In this document: in pieces, positions 27,835 through 43,104 of the stretch
Numbering within the stretch: the first letter of the stretch is position 1
Layout of the letters: each line of letters opens with the position of its first letter
DNA from: Accumulibacter sp.
GTDB taxonomy: Bacteria > Pseudomonadota > Gammaproteobacteria > Burkholderiales > Rhodocyclaceae
Direction of reading: 5' to 3'
Length of the DNA: 64,000 nt
Assembly (NCBI GenBank): GCA_017302455.1
Contig: JAFLDO010000012.1
Span: forward strand, 1 to 64,000
Position numbers and translations under genes: made by a program
Notes under the pieces: model-generated
Database searches by the model: none
What the model was told of the DNA's origin: nothing
Seen by the model: only the letters and a program-made list of their open reading frames with translations

Positions 27835-29854
27835 GCCGCTCCGGCGCCGTCCGCGGCAAGGTCAGGGTGAACAGCGTCCCGTCACCCGGTGCGCTGTCCA
27901 CCTTGATCGAGCCGCCGAGCACTCCTGTCACCACGTTGTAGACGATGTACAGCCCCAGGCCGCTACCGCCCTGGCCAAGACGGGTGGTGAAGAACGGGTC
28001 AAAGATCCGCGTCAGGTTTTCCGCCAAAATGCCCACACCGTTATCGGAATAAGTCAGGCGGACGAGCTGCGCATCCAGCGTCTGTCCCTTGAGCTCGATG
28101 CGACCCGCTTCGATGCCGGCGAAACCATGCGCCAGCGAGTTTCCGACCAGATTGACCAGCACCTGTTCAAGCGGACCCGGATAGCTGTCGAGTTCCAGAC
28201 CACCCGGGACGTCCACCTCGATCTGGTGACGCAAGCCCTTCAACACCGGCCGCAAGGTCGTCAGCACCTCGTCGGCAGTCTGCCGCAGGTCGAACGAGCG
28301 GCGCCGGGCACTGCTCTGGTCCACCGCCACCTCCTTGAACTGGGCGATCAGGTCGGCCGCACGTTCGGCGTTGCGCTCGAGCAACTCGACTGCCTCGCGG
28401 CCGCGAGCGAGGAAGGTCGTCACCTGCGAGCGCCGCACGCTTCCGGACTCGACCGTCACGGCGAACTCGCGCAACAACTCGCCGAGCGTACCGGCGACCA
28501 GCCGGGCGTTACCCAGCGGCGTGTTCAGTTCGTGCGCCACGCCCGCCACCAGATGGCCCAGCGCCGCCAGCTTCTCCGTCTGCACCAGATGCTCCATCGC
28601 CTGCCGCAGATCGGCATTGCTGCGCGCCAGGGCAGTCGTACGCTCGCGCACGACGTCTTCGAGATGCTCCCGGTAGCGCTGCAACTCCGCCTCGACGCGC
28701 TTGCGCTCGGTAATGTCGATGTGGACGCCGACGATGCCGCAGATCGCGTCCCCATCCCTGATCGGAGCGATCACGTTGTGGATGTGTCTCTGCGCATCGC
28801 CGACCCCAAGACACACGTCCTCCCCGACGATCTCCCCGGCCAGCGCCCGAGCGTTGTTGCTGTGCCAATGCGCCAGCAGAGCCTGATCGTCGGTGACCTC
28901 CGCCGGGCGCTTGCCGCTGACATCCCCCCAATGTTCTCGCGATGCCGAGTTCTGCAGCACGTAGCGGCCGCCAACGTCGATCAGGAACAGGTCAAAGGGA
29001 ATGCTCTCGATGGCCGTACGCAGGCGTGCCTCGCTCTCGCGCAGCGCCGTTTCCGCCCGCTTGCGTTCGCTGACGTCACGCACGAACGCGAAGTCGTATT
29101 CTTCGCCCTCGTACTCGACATGGTTGGCAATCACCTCGACGGGAAAGATCGTCCCGTCCCGTCCCGTCCCGACGCCGATGCCGGGTCTCGATGCGGCGCT
29201 TGCCGAGCTGCCGGGTCAGTTCCCAGTGTGGCGGCCATCGCTCCGCGGCAAAGTCCGGATCGATCTCCCAGACCGCCATGCTCAGCAATTCGTCGCGAGT
29301 AAAGCCGAGCGAACTGCACGCCTGCTCATTGACCTCGACGAAGTATCCGTTGGGAGCGATCCAGAACACGGCATCCGAGGCCCGGCTGATCGAGAGTTGG
29401 GCGAGCCGCAGCGCCTTCTCTGTCCGCTTGCGCGCATCGATATCCACATGCGTGCCGACCATGCGCAGCGGTCTGCCCGCGGCGTCGCGCTCGATCACCT
29501 TGCCGCGAGCGTTGACCCACCGCCAATCACCGCGCTTCGCCTGCATCCTGCACTCGATGCTGTATTCGGGCAGGCTGCCCTCCAGATGCGCCTGCACGGC
29601 CGCCTCCGCCGGAGCGCGATCGTCCGGATGCAGGCGCTCGCGCCAACTTGCGTAGGTGGCCGGGAACTCGCCGGGAGCGTAGTCCAGCATCGTGTACCAG
29701 CGGTCGCTGAAGAACATTTCGCCCGCTTGCAGGTTCCAGTCCCAGATGCCGTCGCTGGTGGCCTCGATGACCAGGCGCAGGCGCTCTTCACTGCGTCGCC
29801 GGACGCCGGCGGCGGCGTCAGCGGCGTCGCCGGCGGGCTGGATCCGGTTAACCA

Positions 29855-29855
<1 letters not shown>
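27815..29855 (-). pseudogene. PAS sensor histidine kinase, frameshifted at a pentanucleotide repeat
   Basis: Two frames together encode one soluble kinase. Bases 29855-29160 give a PAS domain (SEERLRLVIEATSDGIWDW) and most of a second. Bases 29150-27815 give the rest of PAS 2, a third PAS, a coiled linker, an H-box (GVAHELNTPLGN) and HATPase_c ending FFTTRLGQGGSGLGLYIVYN. The frames break at four GTCCC units (29151-29170). Two units would restore RRRDGTIFPVEV, a normal PAS strand, and a protein of about 676 residues. As written, translation from 29855 ends at 29076. The start overlaps the upstream kinase stop (TGATG at 29855), so both belong to one operon. The break may be phase variation, a mutation or a sequencing error. 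Confidence 0.85.
29151..29170. repeat. Pentanucleotide repeat (GTCCC)4 at a frameshift
   Basis: Four perfect head-to-tail GTCCC units lie exactly where the two reading frames of the histidine kinase gene meet. Because the unit length is not a multiple of three, gain or loss of units switches the frame. Two or five units would be in frame. Confidence 0.85.
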
Positions 29856-34964
<5,109 letters not shown>

Positions 34965-34993
<29 letters not shown>

Positions 34994-36122
34994 GTACCAC
35001 CGTCACGAAGAGCTTGCGCCGGACGTCGCCGAACGTGTCGAAACCGATCGGCTCCTGGAGCCCCTCGAACTGGCGGACAGCCAGTATGGCTTCCTTGACG
35101 CCCTGCTGGGGTTCCCGGCGCCCGGCCAGCGCGTCGAGTATCACGTTGCCGGCATCGAACGCGTTGACTGCAGCCGCGTCGGGTTCGCGATGAAACCGCT
35201 CGCCGTAAAGGCGGCGAAACTCCTGGTAGCGCGGTGCGCCGCTGTTGCGGTCGAAGTCCTGGACCAGTGTCAGCCCCTCCACCGCCTTGCCGCCCACTTC
35301 GATCAGTCGGTCGCTGGCCGCCCACCCGGAAGCCGTGATCGGCAGCCGACTGTCGAGCTTGCGGATCTGCTGGCTGAGCAGCGCCGTATCGGTCGCGTTG
35401 GCGAGAATCAGGATGCCCTCAGCCGGCGTCGCCAACGCCTCCCTGGCAATCGTCAGGAACGCCGTCTCGCCACCCGACGCAAAACCGATACGCTGAACCA
35501 GCTCTCCGCCACCCTGCTGGTAAGCCGCCTGGAAGCCGGCAAGCCAGCTCTCGGTGAAGGATCGGTTGCCGGTATCGTAAACCGCGACCAGGCGCCGCGT
35601 TCCCTGCTGCTCGAGGAGGAACTGCGCGACGCGGCCCGCATTGTCCAGGGTCGCGGTGTTTACCCGAAAGAAATGGTCGTCCAGAGCGGTCAGCTCGTCG
35701 GTGCTGACGGTCGGACTCACCAGCAGCACCCGCGCCTGATTGGCGATCGGAACGACGGCCATGGCCATGGCGCTGGTCATCGGGCCGACGATCGCGACGG
35801 CCCCCTGGTCGATCAGTTCGCGGAGCACGCGCCGTGCCACCTCCGGGTTCTGCTCGTCGTCCCTGAGCAGGAGTCGCACCTGGCGCCCGCCCACGCCACC
35901 CGCCTGATTGCGTTGCTCGACCGCCAACTGCACGGCATCGCGCCCGGCAATGCCGAGATCGGCGCTGCGTCCGGAGGTGCTGCCGACGAAGCCGATGGTG
36001 AGGGGCTCCGACGGCACGCAGCCGGCGAAGGCCATGCCGCCAAGGGCGACGACCGCCGCCGCGCGCAGCCGGTCGCAGAGCCTGCCGGCAAGCGAGCGCC
36101 TATCCACCGTGCTCGACCACAA
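34965..36122 (-). CDS. ABC-type (LivK-like) solute-binding lipoprotein, second copy
   Basis: This 385-residue type I periplasmic binding protein has a lipoprotein signal ending GGMAFAGC (lipobox AFAGC, Cys about 35). Family hallmarks include IGFVGSTSGRSADLG, AIVGPMTSAMAMAV and a hinge region near GWAASDRLIEVGG. It is closely similar to the preceding gene (for example DAVQLAV, VGPMTSAMAMAVVPIAN and GGKAVEGLTLVQDFDRNS), so the two arose by tandem duplication. No permease or ATPase genes are present. Instead the gene runs into a membrane histidine kinase, which suggests a sensory rather than transport role. The start at 36122 overlaps the upstream gene by 23 bases. Confidence 0.88.
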
Positions 36123-37248
36123 CGAACTGCCCGTCGCGCACCGCCGTGACGACGATGCTCCGCTTCACGTCGCCGAACTCGTCGAAAGTGAGCGATTCCT
36201 GGACTCCCTCGAAGTGCTTCAGTGCCAGGACCGCTTCCTTGACAGTCTGCCCGGCACGCTGCTTGGCGAGGGCGTCGAGCACCACGTTGGCGGCGTCGAA
36301 GGCGATGACGCCGCCAAAGCCGGGCTCGCGATGAAAGCGCTCGCGGTACGCCTGGCGAAAGGCCAGGTAACGCGGCGCGCTACTGTTGCGGTCAAAGTCC
36401 TGCACCACCGTGAGTCCTTCCACCGCCTTGCCGCCGAGTTCGAGCAGACGTTCGGTAGCCGCCCATCCCGAGGCGATGATCATTACGCCCCTGTCGAGCT
36501 GGCGAAGCTGCTGGCAGAGCAGCGCCGTATCCATCGAGTTGGCGACCACCAGAACGGCGCCGGGGCGCGTTGCCAGCAAGTCGATCGCCAGTTGCCGAAA
36601 GGTCGTCTCGCTGCCAGAGGCGAAACTGGCCACCTTGACCACTTCGCCACCGCCCTGGACATAGCTCGCACGAAAATCGGCGAGCCAGCTTTCCGCATAG
36701 GACTTGTTGCTCGAATCGTAGATCGCCGCGACGCTGCGCCCGGCGTCCTGTCGGAGGAGATGGCGAGCCATGCGTGCGGCGTTCTCATGGGTCGACGAGT
36801 TGACGCGCAGGAAATGGTCATCCACCCCGGTGAGCGCGTCGGTGGTGGCGGTCGGGCTCATCAGCAGCACCCTCGCCTCGTTGGCAATCGGCACCACAGC
36901 CATGGCCATGGCACTGGTCATCGGCCCGACGATCGCCACGACCCGCTGATCGATCAGTTCCCGCACCACCCGCTGCGCGACCTCCGGCTGCTGCTCGTCA
37001 TCGTGGATCAGCAGCTTCACCTGGCGCCCGGCGACGCCTCCGGAACGGTTGCGCATATCGACGGCCAACTGCACCGCATCGCGCCCGGCGATCCCGAGAT
37101 CGGCAGCGCGTCCCGAGGTGCCGCCGATGAAGCCGACGGCGATCGGTTCGGGCGGCGAGCACGCCGTCAGCGCCAGCGTGGCCAGCACCACGCCCGACGC
37201 CGCCAGCCTCCTCACCAAGGCCAGGCTCCCAACCGATCTACCATCCAC
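36100..37248 (-). CDS. ABC-type (LivK-like) solute-binding lipoprotein, first copy
   Basis: This 382-residue periplasmic binding protein has a lipoprotein signal (LATLALTAC, lipobox LTAC with Cys about 30). The body follows the Leu/Ile/Val-binding (ANF receptor-like) fold, with IGFIGGTSGRAADLG at the start and IVGPMTSAMAMAVVPIAN in the first lobe. It opens a four-gene - strand operon: this gene, its paralogue, the 1712-residue kinase and the frameshifted kinase, all with overlapping ends. Amino acids or related small molecules are the usual ligands. The actual ligand cannot be read from the sequence. Confidence 0.88.
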   Translation of the reverse strand: MDGRSVGSLALVRRLAASGVVLATLALTACSPPEPIAVGFIGGTSGRAADLGIAGRDAVQLAVDMRNRSGGVAGRQVKLLIHDDEQQPEVAQRVVRELIDQRVVAIVGPMTSAMAMAVVPIANEARVLLMSPTATTDALTGVDDHFLRVNSSTHENAARMARHLLRQDAGRSVAAIYDSSNKSYAESWLADFRASYVQGGGEVVKVASFASGSETTFRQLAIDLLATRPGAVLVVANSMDTALLCQQLRQLDRGVMIIASGWAATERLLELGGKAVEGLTVVQDFDRNSSAPRYLAFRQAYRERFHREPGFGGVIAFDAANVVLDALAKQRAGQTVKEAVLALKHFEGVQESLTFDEFGDVKRSIVVTAVRDGQFVVVEHGG

Positions 37249-37576
37249 GCTTTCCCCCTCGCAGCCTCAGCGACCCGTCACCCCGCCACTGTAAGGCAAT
37301 TTGTCCCCTACGGGAATTTCCGGCCGCGGCTCAGACAGCGAAGAGGCTCCCGCGTGGTCGCTGCAAGCGCCCTTGCCGCCACGCTCGGCTTCGCCGTCGC
37401 TGGCTGGCCAGGGTGCGGGCGGACGCGCGGGGACGACCGGCAGCGCGTGGTGACGATGGCGAGAGCGTGTATGATCCGATTCGCGGCCCCGGCCTTGCGC
37501 GCCAATGCGCAGCACTGCCGGCAGCACCTGCGGGCCGGCCCCCTGCATCCCTTGATGACTCGCCTGGCAGCCACCG
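37249..37576. other. Divergent intergenic region before the TIR gene
   Basis: This 328-base region lies between the binding-protein operon (-) and the TIR gene (+). TATGAT at 37470-37475 could be a -10 element for the + strand, about 100 bases before the start, but the matching -35 is weak. I see no gene, terminator or obvious operator. Confidence 0.4.
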
Positions 37577-39094
37577 ATGAAGTTTGCGGACGATGTATTT
37601 ATCAGTTATGCCCATCTCGACAACCAGGCCGTTGTCGAGGGACAGCCCGGCTGGATCTCCCGCTTCGACCGCGCGCTGAAGATCCGCCTTGGGCAGTTGC
37701 TCGGCAGGGAACCGCGCATCTGGCGTGACCCCAAACTGCAGGGCAACGACTTCTTCGCCGATACGCTGGTCGAACGCCTTCCCGAAGTCGCGGTGCTGGT
37801 CGCCGTGTTGTCGCCGCGCTACGCCAACTCGGACTGGTGCCGACGCGAGATGAGCACCTTCCAGGCGGCCACGGAGGCCCATGGCGGCAGCCGAATCGGC
37901 AACAAGTCGCGCTTGTTCAAGGTGATCAAGACGCCGCTGCCGCTCGAGAACCACCCACCCGAAGTCGAGTCCCTGCTCGGCTACGAGTTCTTCTGCGTCG
38001 ATCCGGAAACCGGCAGGGCGCAGGAGCTGGACCAGACCTTCGGACAGGAGATGCAGGCCAGGTACTGGCAGAAGCTCGACGACCTGGCCTACGACCTGGC
38101 CAGCCTGCTGCAGGTGCTCGACGACCAGGCCACGCCGACACCGCTTGCCGGCGCCGGCAAGGGCAACGTCTATCTGGCGGAAACCAGTTCCGACCTGCAG
38201 CCACAGCGCGAGGCCCTGCGCCGCGACCTCGTCCACCAGGGCTACCGGGTATTCCCCGATCGCCTGCCGCCCTCCTGGCTGGCCGCCGACTGGGAAGCGT
38301 TCGTGGAGCAGCAGCTTGCCGCCTGCAAGCTGTCGGTGCACCTGATCGGCAGCCAGTACGGGATCGTTCCCGAAGGAACGCAAAGCTCGATCGTCGCGCT
38401 GCAGTACGAGCTCGCCGCGACGCGCAGCATGAGCGACCTGGCCCGCCTGATCTGGCTGCCGCCCGAACTGCCCCTCAACGACGAGCGCCAGCAGCGCTTC
38501 GTCGAGCAACTGCACACCGATGCACGGCTGCATCGACGTGGCGACCTGCTGCAGACGCCGTTCGAGGATCTGAAGACCGCCGTCTACCGCATGCTGAGCC
38601 CGCCGGCGGAAGCGCCGCGCAGCCGCGAACCCCAGGCCGCCGAGGGCGTGATCCGCATCTACCTGATTTGCGACGAGCGCGATCTCGAGCAGATCGCGCC
38701 GCTCGCCGATCATCTCTTCAGCGAGGGCTTCGAGGTCATCCTGCCGCTCTTCGATCCCGACGAGACGCAAGCGCGGCTGGACCACGAAGAAAACCTGCGC
38801 CTTTGCGACGCGCTGCTCATCTACTACGGCCAGGGCAACGAGCTGTGGCAGCGGCGCAAGCTCAGCGAACTGCGCAAGAGCGCCGGCCTCGGCCGCAGCA
38901 CGGCGCTGCGCGGCAAGGCGATCTACGTCGCGCCACCGCTGACCCCGCAAAAGGCTCGCCTGCGCACGCACGAGGCGCTGGTGCTGCAACAGCCGACCGA
39001 CACCTTCGATCCGAGCGCGCTGGCCACCTTCATGGGTGAGCTGCACGCCACGGATACTGCCCCTGCCGGCGATGTCAAGCTCGGCGCTCTCTGA
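37577..39094 (+). CDS. TIR-domain protein with DUF4062-like and second TIR-like domains
   Basis: This 505-residue soluble protein has three parts. An N-terminal TIR domain (about residues 1-150) begins DDVFISYAHLD and contains SDWCRREM; E91 sits at the position of the catalytic glutamate of TIR NADases. A middle domain (about 190-330) starts NVYLAETSSDLQPQREALRRD, a DUF4062-like pattern. A third alpha/beta domain (about 350-490) starts IRIYLICDERDLEQIAPLADHL, again TIR-like. NAD+ cleavage or a scaffold role on activation is plausible from the family but not proven. The 3' end overlaps the STAND NTPase gene by 23 bases, so the two are co-translated and probably partners. Confidence 0.82.
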   Translation: MKFADDVFISYAHLDNQAVVEGQPGWISRFDRALKIRLGQLLGREPRIWRDPKLQGNDFFADTLVERLPEVAVLVAVLSPRYANSDWCRREMSTFQAATEAHGGSRIGNKSRLFKVIKTPLPLENHPPEVESLLGYEFFCVDPETGRAQELDQTFGQEMQARYWQKLDDLAYDLASLLQVLDDQATPTPLAGAGKGNVYLAETSSDLQPQREALRRDLVHQGYRVFPDRLPPSWLAADWEAFVEQQLAACKLSVHLIGSQYGIVPEGTQSSIVALQYELAATRSMSDLARLIWLPPELPLNDERQQRFVEQLHTDARLHRRGDLLQTPFEDLKTAVYRMLSPPAEAPRSREPQAAEGVIRIYLICDERDLEQIAPLADHLFSEGFEVILPLFDPDETQARLDHEENLRLCDALLIYYGQGNELWQRRKLSELRKSAGLGRSTALRGKAIYVAPPLTPQKARLRTHEALVLQQPTDTFDPSALATFMGELHATDTAPAGDVKLGAL

Positions 39095-40685
39095 CGGCGT
39101 GCCGGTGGCGCCCGCGGCAGCAGCGGCGCATCCCGCCGAGGCGGCCGCCGTCAATCCGTTTCCCGGCTTGCGGCCCTTCGAACCGGACGAAGACTACCTG
39201 TTCTTCGGCCGCGAGCGGCAGATCGACGAACTGCTGCGGCGGCTGCGCAGCAATCGCTTCCTCGCGATCATCGGCAGTTCGGGCAGCGGCAAGTCCTCGC
39301 TGGTGCGGGCCGGACTGATCCCTGCGCTCTACGGCGGCTACATGACGCGCGCCGGCTCGAGCTGGCGGGTCGCCATCCTGCGCCCCGGGCACGCGCCGAT
39401 CGGCAACCTGGCGCGCGCGCTCGACACGCCCGAGGTACTCGGCGCCGGCGGCGAACTCGCCGAGTTCAATCGACTGCTCCTGGAAACCACGCTGCGCAGC
39501 AGCGCCCGCGGTCTCGTCGATTGCGTCCGCCAGGCGCGCCTGCCGGACGCCGACAACGTCCTGGTGCTGGTCGACCAGTTCGAGGAACTCTTCCGCTTCA
39601 AGCAGAGCTGCAGCGCATCGCGCGACGAGGCGGTCGCCTTCGTCAAGCTGCTGCTCGCTGCCGTGCAACAGAACACCCTGCCGATCTACGTCATCCTGAC
39701 CATGCGCTCGGATTTCATCGGCGACTGCATCGGCTTCCAGAGTCTGCCGGAAGCGATCAACGCCAGTCAATACCTGGTACCGCGGCTGCGCCGCGAGGAG
39801 TTGCAGGCGGCCATCGTCGGCCCGATAACGGTCGGTGGCGGCCGAATCGCCCCGCGCCTGGTGATCCGTCTGCTCAACGAGGTCGGCGACGACCTCGACC
39901 AGCTACCCGTCCTGCAACACGCGCTGATGCGCTTGTGGGACTACTGGCGGCAGCACGGCGACGCCGGCGAGCCGCTCGATCTGGCCCAGCACGAGGCCAT
40001 CGGCACGCTCAAGGAAGCCCTCTCGCGCCACGCCGAGGAAGCCTACCAGGAGCTCGGCGAGACGGAACAGGCGATCGCCGCCGATCTCTTCAAGGCGCTC
40101 ACCCTGCAGGGCGACAACGGCCTCGGCATCCGCCAGCCGGCGCCGCTGGCCACCATCTGCGCCATCACCCGTGCCGCGCCCGCCGACATCATCCGCGTCG
40201 TCAACTGCTTCCGGGCGCCGGGACGCTCGTTCCTGATGCCACCGCCGGACGTTCCCCTGGAAGCCGACACGATCCTCGACATCTCGCACGAGAGCCTGAT
40301 GCGCTGCTGGGAGCGACTGCTCCAGTGGACCGGCCAGGAAGCGCGCTCGGCCTGGCTCTATCGGCGCCTGGCCGACCGCGCGGCGCTGCACGAACAGTCC
40401 GAAGCCGGGCTGTTGCGCAACCCCGAACTGCAACTGGCGCTGCAGTGGCGGCAGGAGCGGCAACCCACCGCGGCCTGGGCGGAGCGCTACGGCCTGCACT
40501 TCGAACGTACCATGGCCTTCCTCGACGCCAGCAAGGAGGCGTGGGAGCAGGAACTCGCCGAGCAGGCGCTGGCCAGCCGGCGCAAACAGCGCCAGACCCG
40601 CCGTCGGATCGTCGTCCTCGCCGCCGCGGCGCTGGTCACCCTGATGTTCGGCATCTACGCGCTGTGGCAGCGGAACCTCGCCTGA
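39072..40685 (+). CDS. STAND NTPase (nSTAND1-type), N-terminal part of a STAND-WD40 protein
   Basis: This 537-residue protein begins with a short linker and the nSTAND1 entry motif NPFPGLRPFEPDEDYLFFGRE. Walker A is GSSGSGKSSLVRAG (about residue 72), and Walker B is VLVLVDQFEELFRF. A winged-helix/helical region follows, then a membrane-like helix near the end (VVLAAAALVTLMFGIYALW). The frame ends at TGA 40683-40685 but continues without shift into a WD40 propeller protein. ATG 39072 is preferred over GTG 39036 because the earlier residues are shadow sequence of the TIR gene. STAND NTPases switch on effectors after sensing a trigger. The TIR protein is the obvious effector or adaptor. Confidence 0.85.
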   Translation: MSSSALSDGVPVAPAAAAAHPAEAAAVNPFPGLRPFEPDEDYLFFGRERQIDELLRRLRSNRFLAIIGSSGSGKSSLVRAGLIPALYGGYMTRAGSSWRVAILRPGHAPIGNLARALDTPEVLGAGGELAEFNRLLLETTLRSSARGLVDCVRQARLPDADNVLVLVDQFEELFRFKQSCSASRDEAVAFVKLLLAAVQQNTLPIYVILTMRSDFIGDCIGFQSLPEAINASQYLVPRLRREELQAAIVGPITVGGGRIAPRLVIRLLNEVGDDLDQLPVLQHALMRLWDYWRQHGDAGEPLDLAQHEAIGTLKEALSRHAEEAYQELGETEQAIAADLFKALTLQGDNGLGIRQPAPLATICAITRAAPADIIRVVNCFRAPGRSFLMPPPDVPLEADTILDISHESLMRCWERLLQWTGQEARSAWLYRRLADRAALHEQSEAGLLRNPELQLALQWRQERQPTAAWAERYGLHFERTMAFLDASKEAWEQELAEQALASRRKQRQTRRRIVVLAAAALVTLMFGIYALWQRNLA

Positions 40686-43046
40686 GAGAATCAGCGGCGG
40701 GCCGAGGAGCAGAAAGAGATCGCCGAGCAGCAGGCCGGGCTGATTCAGGACAGCTACCTGGTCAACGCCGCCAGCGTCGAACCCGATCCGCTGGTGCAGG
40801 CGCTGCTGCTCGCCGAACTGGACGACCGGCACGACCCGCTGGGCGGCGTGCGCGTAGCTCGCCAGGTTGCCGAACAACTGCTGCCGCTGAACGTACTGAA
40901 AGGCCACGAACAGGGTGTCACGAGCGCGAGTTTCAGTCCCGACGGTCGACAGATCGCCACCACCTCGCGCGACGGCAAGGTCAATCTCTGGCCGGCCGAC
41001 GGCAGCGGCCGCGCACGCACGCTGAGCATCGCCGACGGCCCGCTGGCCAGCGCCGCCTTCAGCCCCGACGGCCGCCACCTGCTGGTGACGCCGCTCGAAC
41101 ATGGCAACGTCCAGGTCTGGCCGACGGCAGCCGGCGGCGGCCCGGTCAACCCAGTCAATCTTGGCGATACCGCCAGGCTGCGCGCCGCCGCCTTCAGCCC
41201 GGACGGCCAGCGCGTCGTCGTCGCCTACGACGACGGCCTGGCGAGGATCTGGCCGGCGGACGGCCACGGCGCACCGATACTCCTCAAGGGGCACACCTGG
41301 CAGGTGCTGAGCGCCGCTTTCAGCGCCGACGGCCGGCAGGTCGTCACCGCCTCGCGCGATGGCACCGCCCGGCTGTGGTCGGCGGCCGACGGCAAGCTCC
41401 TGGCGGTCCTCGACGGCCACGCCGGACCCGTCCTCGCGGCCAGCTTCAGCCCCGACGGGCGGCAGGTGGTGACCGCCTCCGCCGACGCCACCGCCCGTCT
41501 CTGGCACAGCGACGGCAGCGGCCAGCCGATCATCCAGCGCGGCCACACCGATCAGGTGCTGAGCGCTGCCTTCAGCGGCGACGGCAAGCGCCTGCTCACC
41601 GCGTCGCTCGATGGCACGGTGCGCCTGTGGCCGGTCGATGGGCAAGGCGAGGCGGATGTCCTCGGCGAGAATCGCGGCCCGGTCCGACAAGCCAGTTTCA
41701 GCCCCGACGGACGCTGGGTGGCGATCGTCGCCGCCGACGAAACGGCCCGCCTGTGGCCGCTGAACGGCGGCCAGCCGGTCGTCCTGCGCGGGCATGCGGC
41801 GCCGGTGCTGAGCGCCGCCTTCAGCGCCGACAGCACGCGCCTGATCACCACCGCCGAAGACGGCACCGCCCGCATCTGGCCGCTGGAAGCCAGCGAGCCG
41901 GTGGTGCTGCACGGGCACGAGGGACCGATCTGGCGCGCCGCCTTCAGCCCCGACGGCCAACAGATCGTCACCGCCGCGCGCGACGGCACCGCCCGCCTGT
42001 GGCGGGTGAGCGGCGACGAGGGCCAGGCGCGCGTTCTGCGCGGCCACGAAAAGCCGGTCTGGTCGGCCGAGTTCAGCCCCGATGGCCGGCACGTCGTCAC
42101 CACCTCGCTCGATGGCACCGTCCGCCTCTGGCCGACCGCCGGCGACGGCGAAGCGCTCGTCTGGCGCGGTCACACCTGGCCCGCCGGGCACGCCGTCTTC
42201 AGTCCCGACGGGCGTTGGGTAGCGAGCAGTTCGCTCGACGATACCGTACGCCTCTGGCCGGTCGGCGACCACGCTCAGCCGCGCGTCCTGCAGGGCCATA
42301 CCGGCTGGGTGCGCGCTGCCGCCTTCAGCCCGGACAGTCGCCGGCTGGCCAGCGCCTCGGCCGACGGCACCGTACGCCTGTGGTCGGTGGACGGCTCCGC
42401 TGAACCGCTCGTCCTGCGCGGCCACGGCGGCCAGGTGTCGAGTGTCGCCTTCAGCCCGGACGGCAAGTTCGTGGTGACGGCAGCGCGCGACAACACCGTG
42501 CGCATCTGGCCGGCCGACGGTCAAGGCGGGCCGCTCGTCCTGCGCGGCCATGGCGACGCGGTCAGCAACGTGGTTTTCAGCCCTGACGGCACACTCGTCG
42601 GCAGCGCCTCCGCCGACGGCACGGCGCGCGTCTGGCGGGTCGATGGACGCGGCACGCCGGTGATTCTGCGCAGCCACCAGGCCTCGGTCACCAGCATAGC
42701 CTTCAGCCCCGACAGCCGGCGCGTGCTCACCGCCTCGCGCGACGGCACCGCGCGCGTCTGGCCGGCCGACGGCAAGGGGCAGGAAATCGTCCTGCGCGGC
42801 CACCGCGGCGCGGTCACCAGCGCCGCCTTCAGTCCCGACGGCAGCCACGTCGTCACCGCATCGCGCGACGGCACCGCCCGCTACTGGCGCGTCACCTGGC
42901 CGGCACTCCTCGACCATCTCAAGCACGCCACCCGCGCCTGCCTCAGCCCGGCGCAACGCGAGCACTTCATGAACGAGGAAGCCGCCACCGCCCTCGCCCG
43001 CGCCACCGCCTGCGAACAGAGACTCGAGCGGCCGCACAAGGACTAG
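40686..43046 (+). CDS. WD40 propeller part of the STAND protein, 16 repeats
   Basis: The frame continues directly from the TGA at 40683-40685. The first usable start is GTG 40794, which would give 750 residues. The segment just after the stop (ENQRRAEEQKEIAEQQ) is the coiled linker normally joining the transmembrane/STAND part to WD40 repeats. I count 16 repeats of about 41 residues, each with FSPDG-like and DGTARLW-like motifs, enough for two propellers. The short C-terminal tail contains LSPAQREHFMNEE. In STAND receptors such propellers sense ligands or hold the NTPase inactive. There is no good ribosome site before 40794, so independent translation is doubtful. The gene is probably the 3' half of a nonsense-interrupted protein. 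Confidence 0.8.
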   Translation, partial: ENQRRAEEQKEIAEQQAGLIQDSYLVNAASVEPDPLVQALLLAELDDRHDPLGGVRVARQVAEQLLPLNVLKGHEQGVTSASFSPDGRQIATTSRDGKVNLWPADGSGRARTLSIADGPLASAAFSPDGRHLLVTPLEHGNVQVWPTAAGGGPVNPVNLGDTARLRAAAFSPDGQRVVVAYDDGLARIWPADGHGAPILLKGHTWQVLSAAFSADGRQVVTASRDGTARLWSAADGKLLAVLDGHAGPVLAASFSPDGRQVVTASADATARLWHSDGSGQPIIQRGHTDQVLSAAFSGDGKRLLTASLDGTVRLWPVDGQGEADVLGENRGPVRQASFSPDGRWVAIVAADETARLWPLNGGQPVVLRGHAAPVLSAAFSADSTRLITTAEDGTARIWPLEASEPVVLHGHEGPIWRAAFSPDGQQIVTAARDGTARLWRVSGDEGQARVLRGHEKPVWSAEFSPDGRHVVTTSLDGTVRLWPTAGDGEALVWRGHTWPAGHAVFSPDGRWVASSSLDDTVRLWPVGDHAQPRVLQGHTGWVRAAAFSPDSRRLASASADGTVRLWSVDGSAEPLVLRGHGGQVSSVAFSPDGKFVVTAARDNTVRIWPADGQGGPLVLRGHGDAVSNVVFSPDGTLVGSASADGTARVWRVDGRGTPVILRSHQASVTSIAFSPDSRRVLTASRDGTARVWPADGKGQEIVLRGHRGAVTSAAFSPDGSHVVTASRDGTARYWRVTWPALLDHLKHATRACLSPAQREHFMNEEAATALARATACEQRLERPHKD

Positions 43047-43073
43047 CACCCACCCGCCGTGCCACGTAGCCAC

Positions 43074-43104
43074 GTAGGTTGGGGTGAGCCCGCGAACCCC
43101 AACA
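43074..43104. repeat. REP-like palindromic element
   Basis: GTTGGGGT (43078-43085) and ACCCCAAC (43096-43103) form a perfect 8-base inverted repeat around a 10-base centre, preceded by a doubled CCACGTAG. Similar GTTGGGGT...ACCCCAAC elements are common dispersed intergenic palindromes in betaproteobacteria. It sits between the STAND-WD40 gene and the CRISPR locus. Confidence 0.55.

Noticed and set aside
40683-40685. Selenocysteine or other programmed recoding of the in-frame UGA
   Set aside because: I see no convincing SECIS-like hairpin just downstream, and intact relatives of this linker would not need a Cys or Sec. A CGA-to-TGA nonsense change is simpler.
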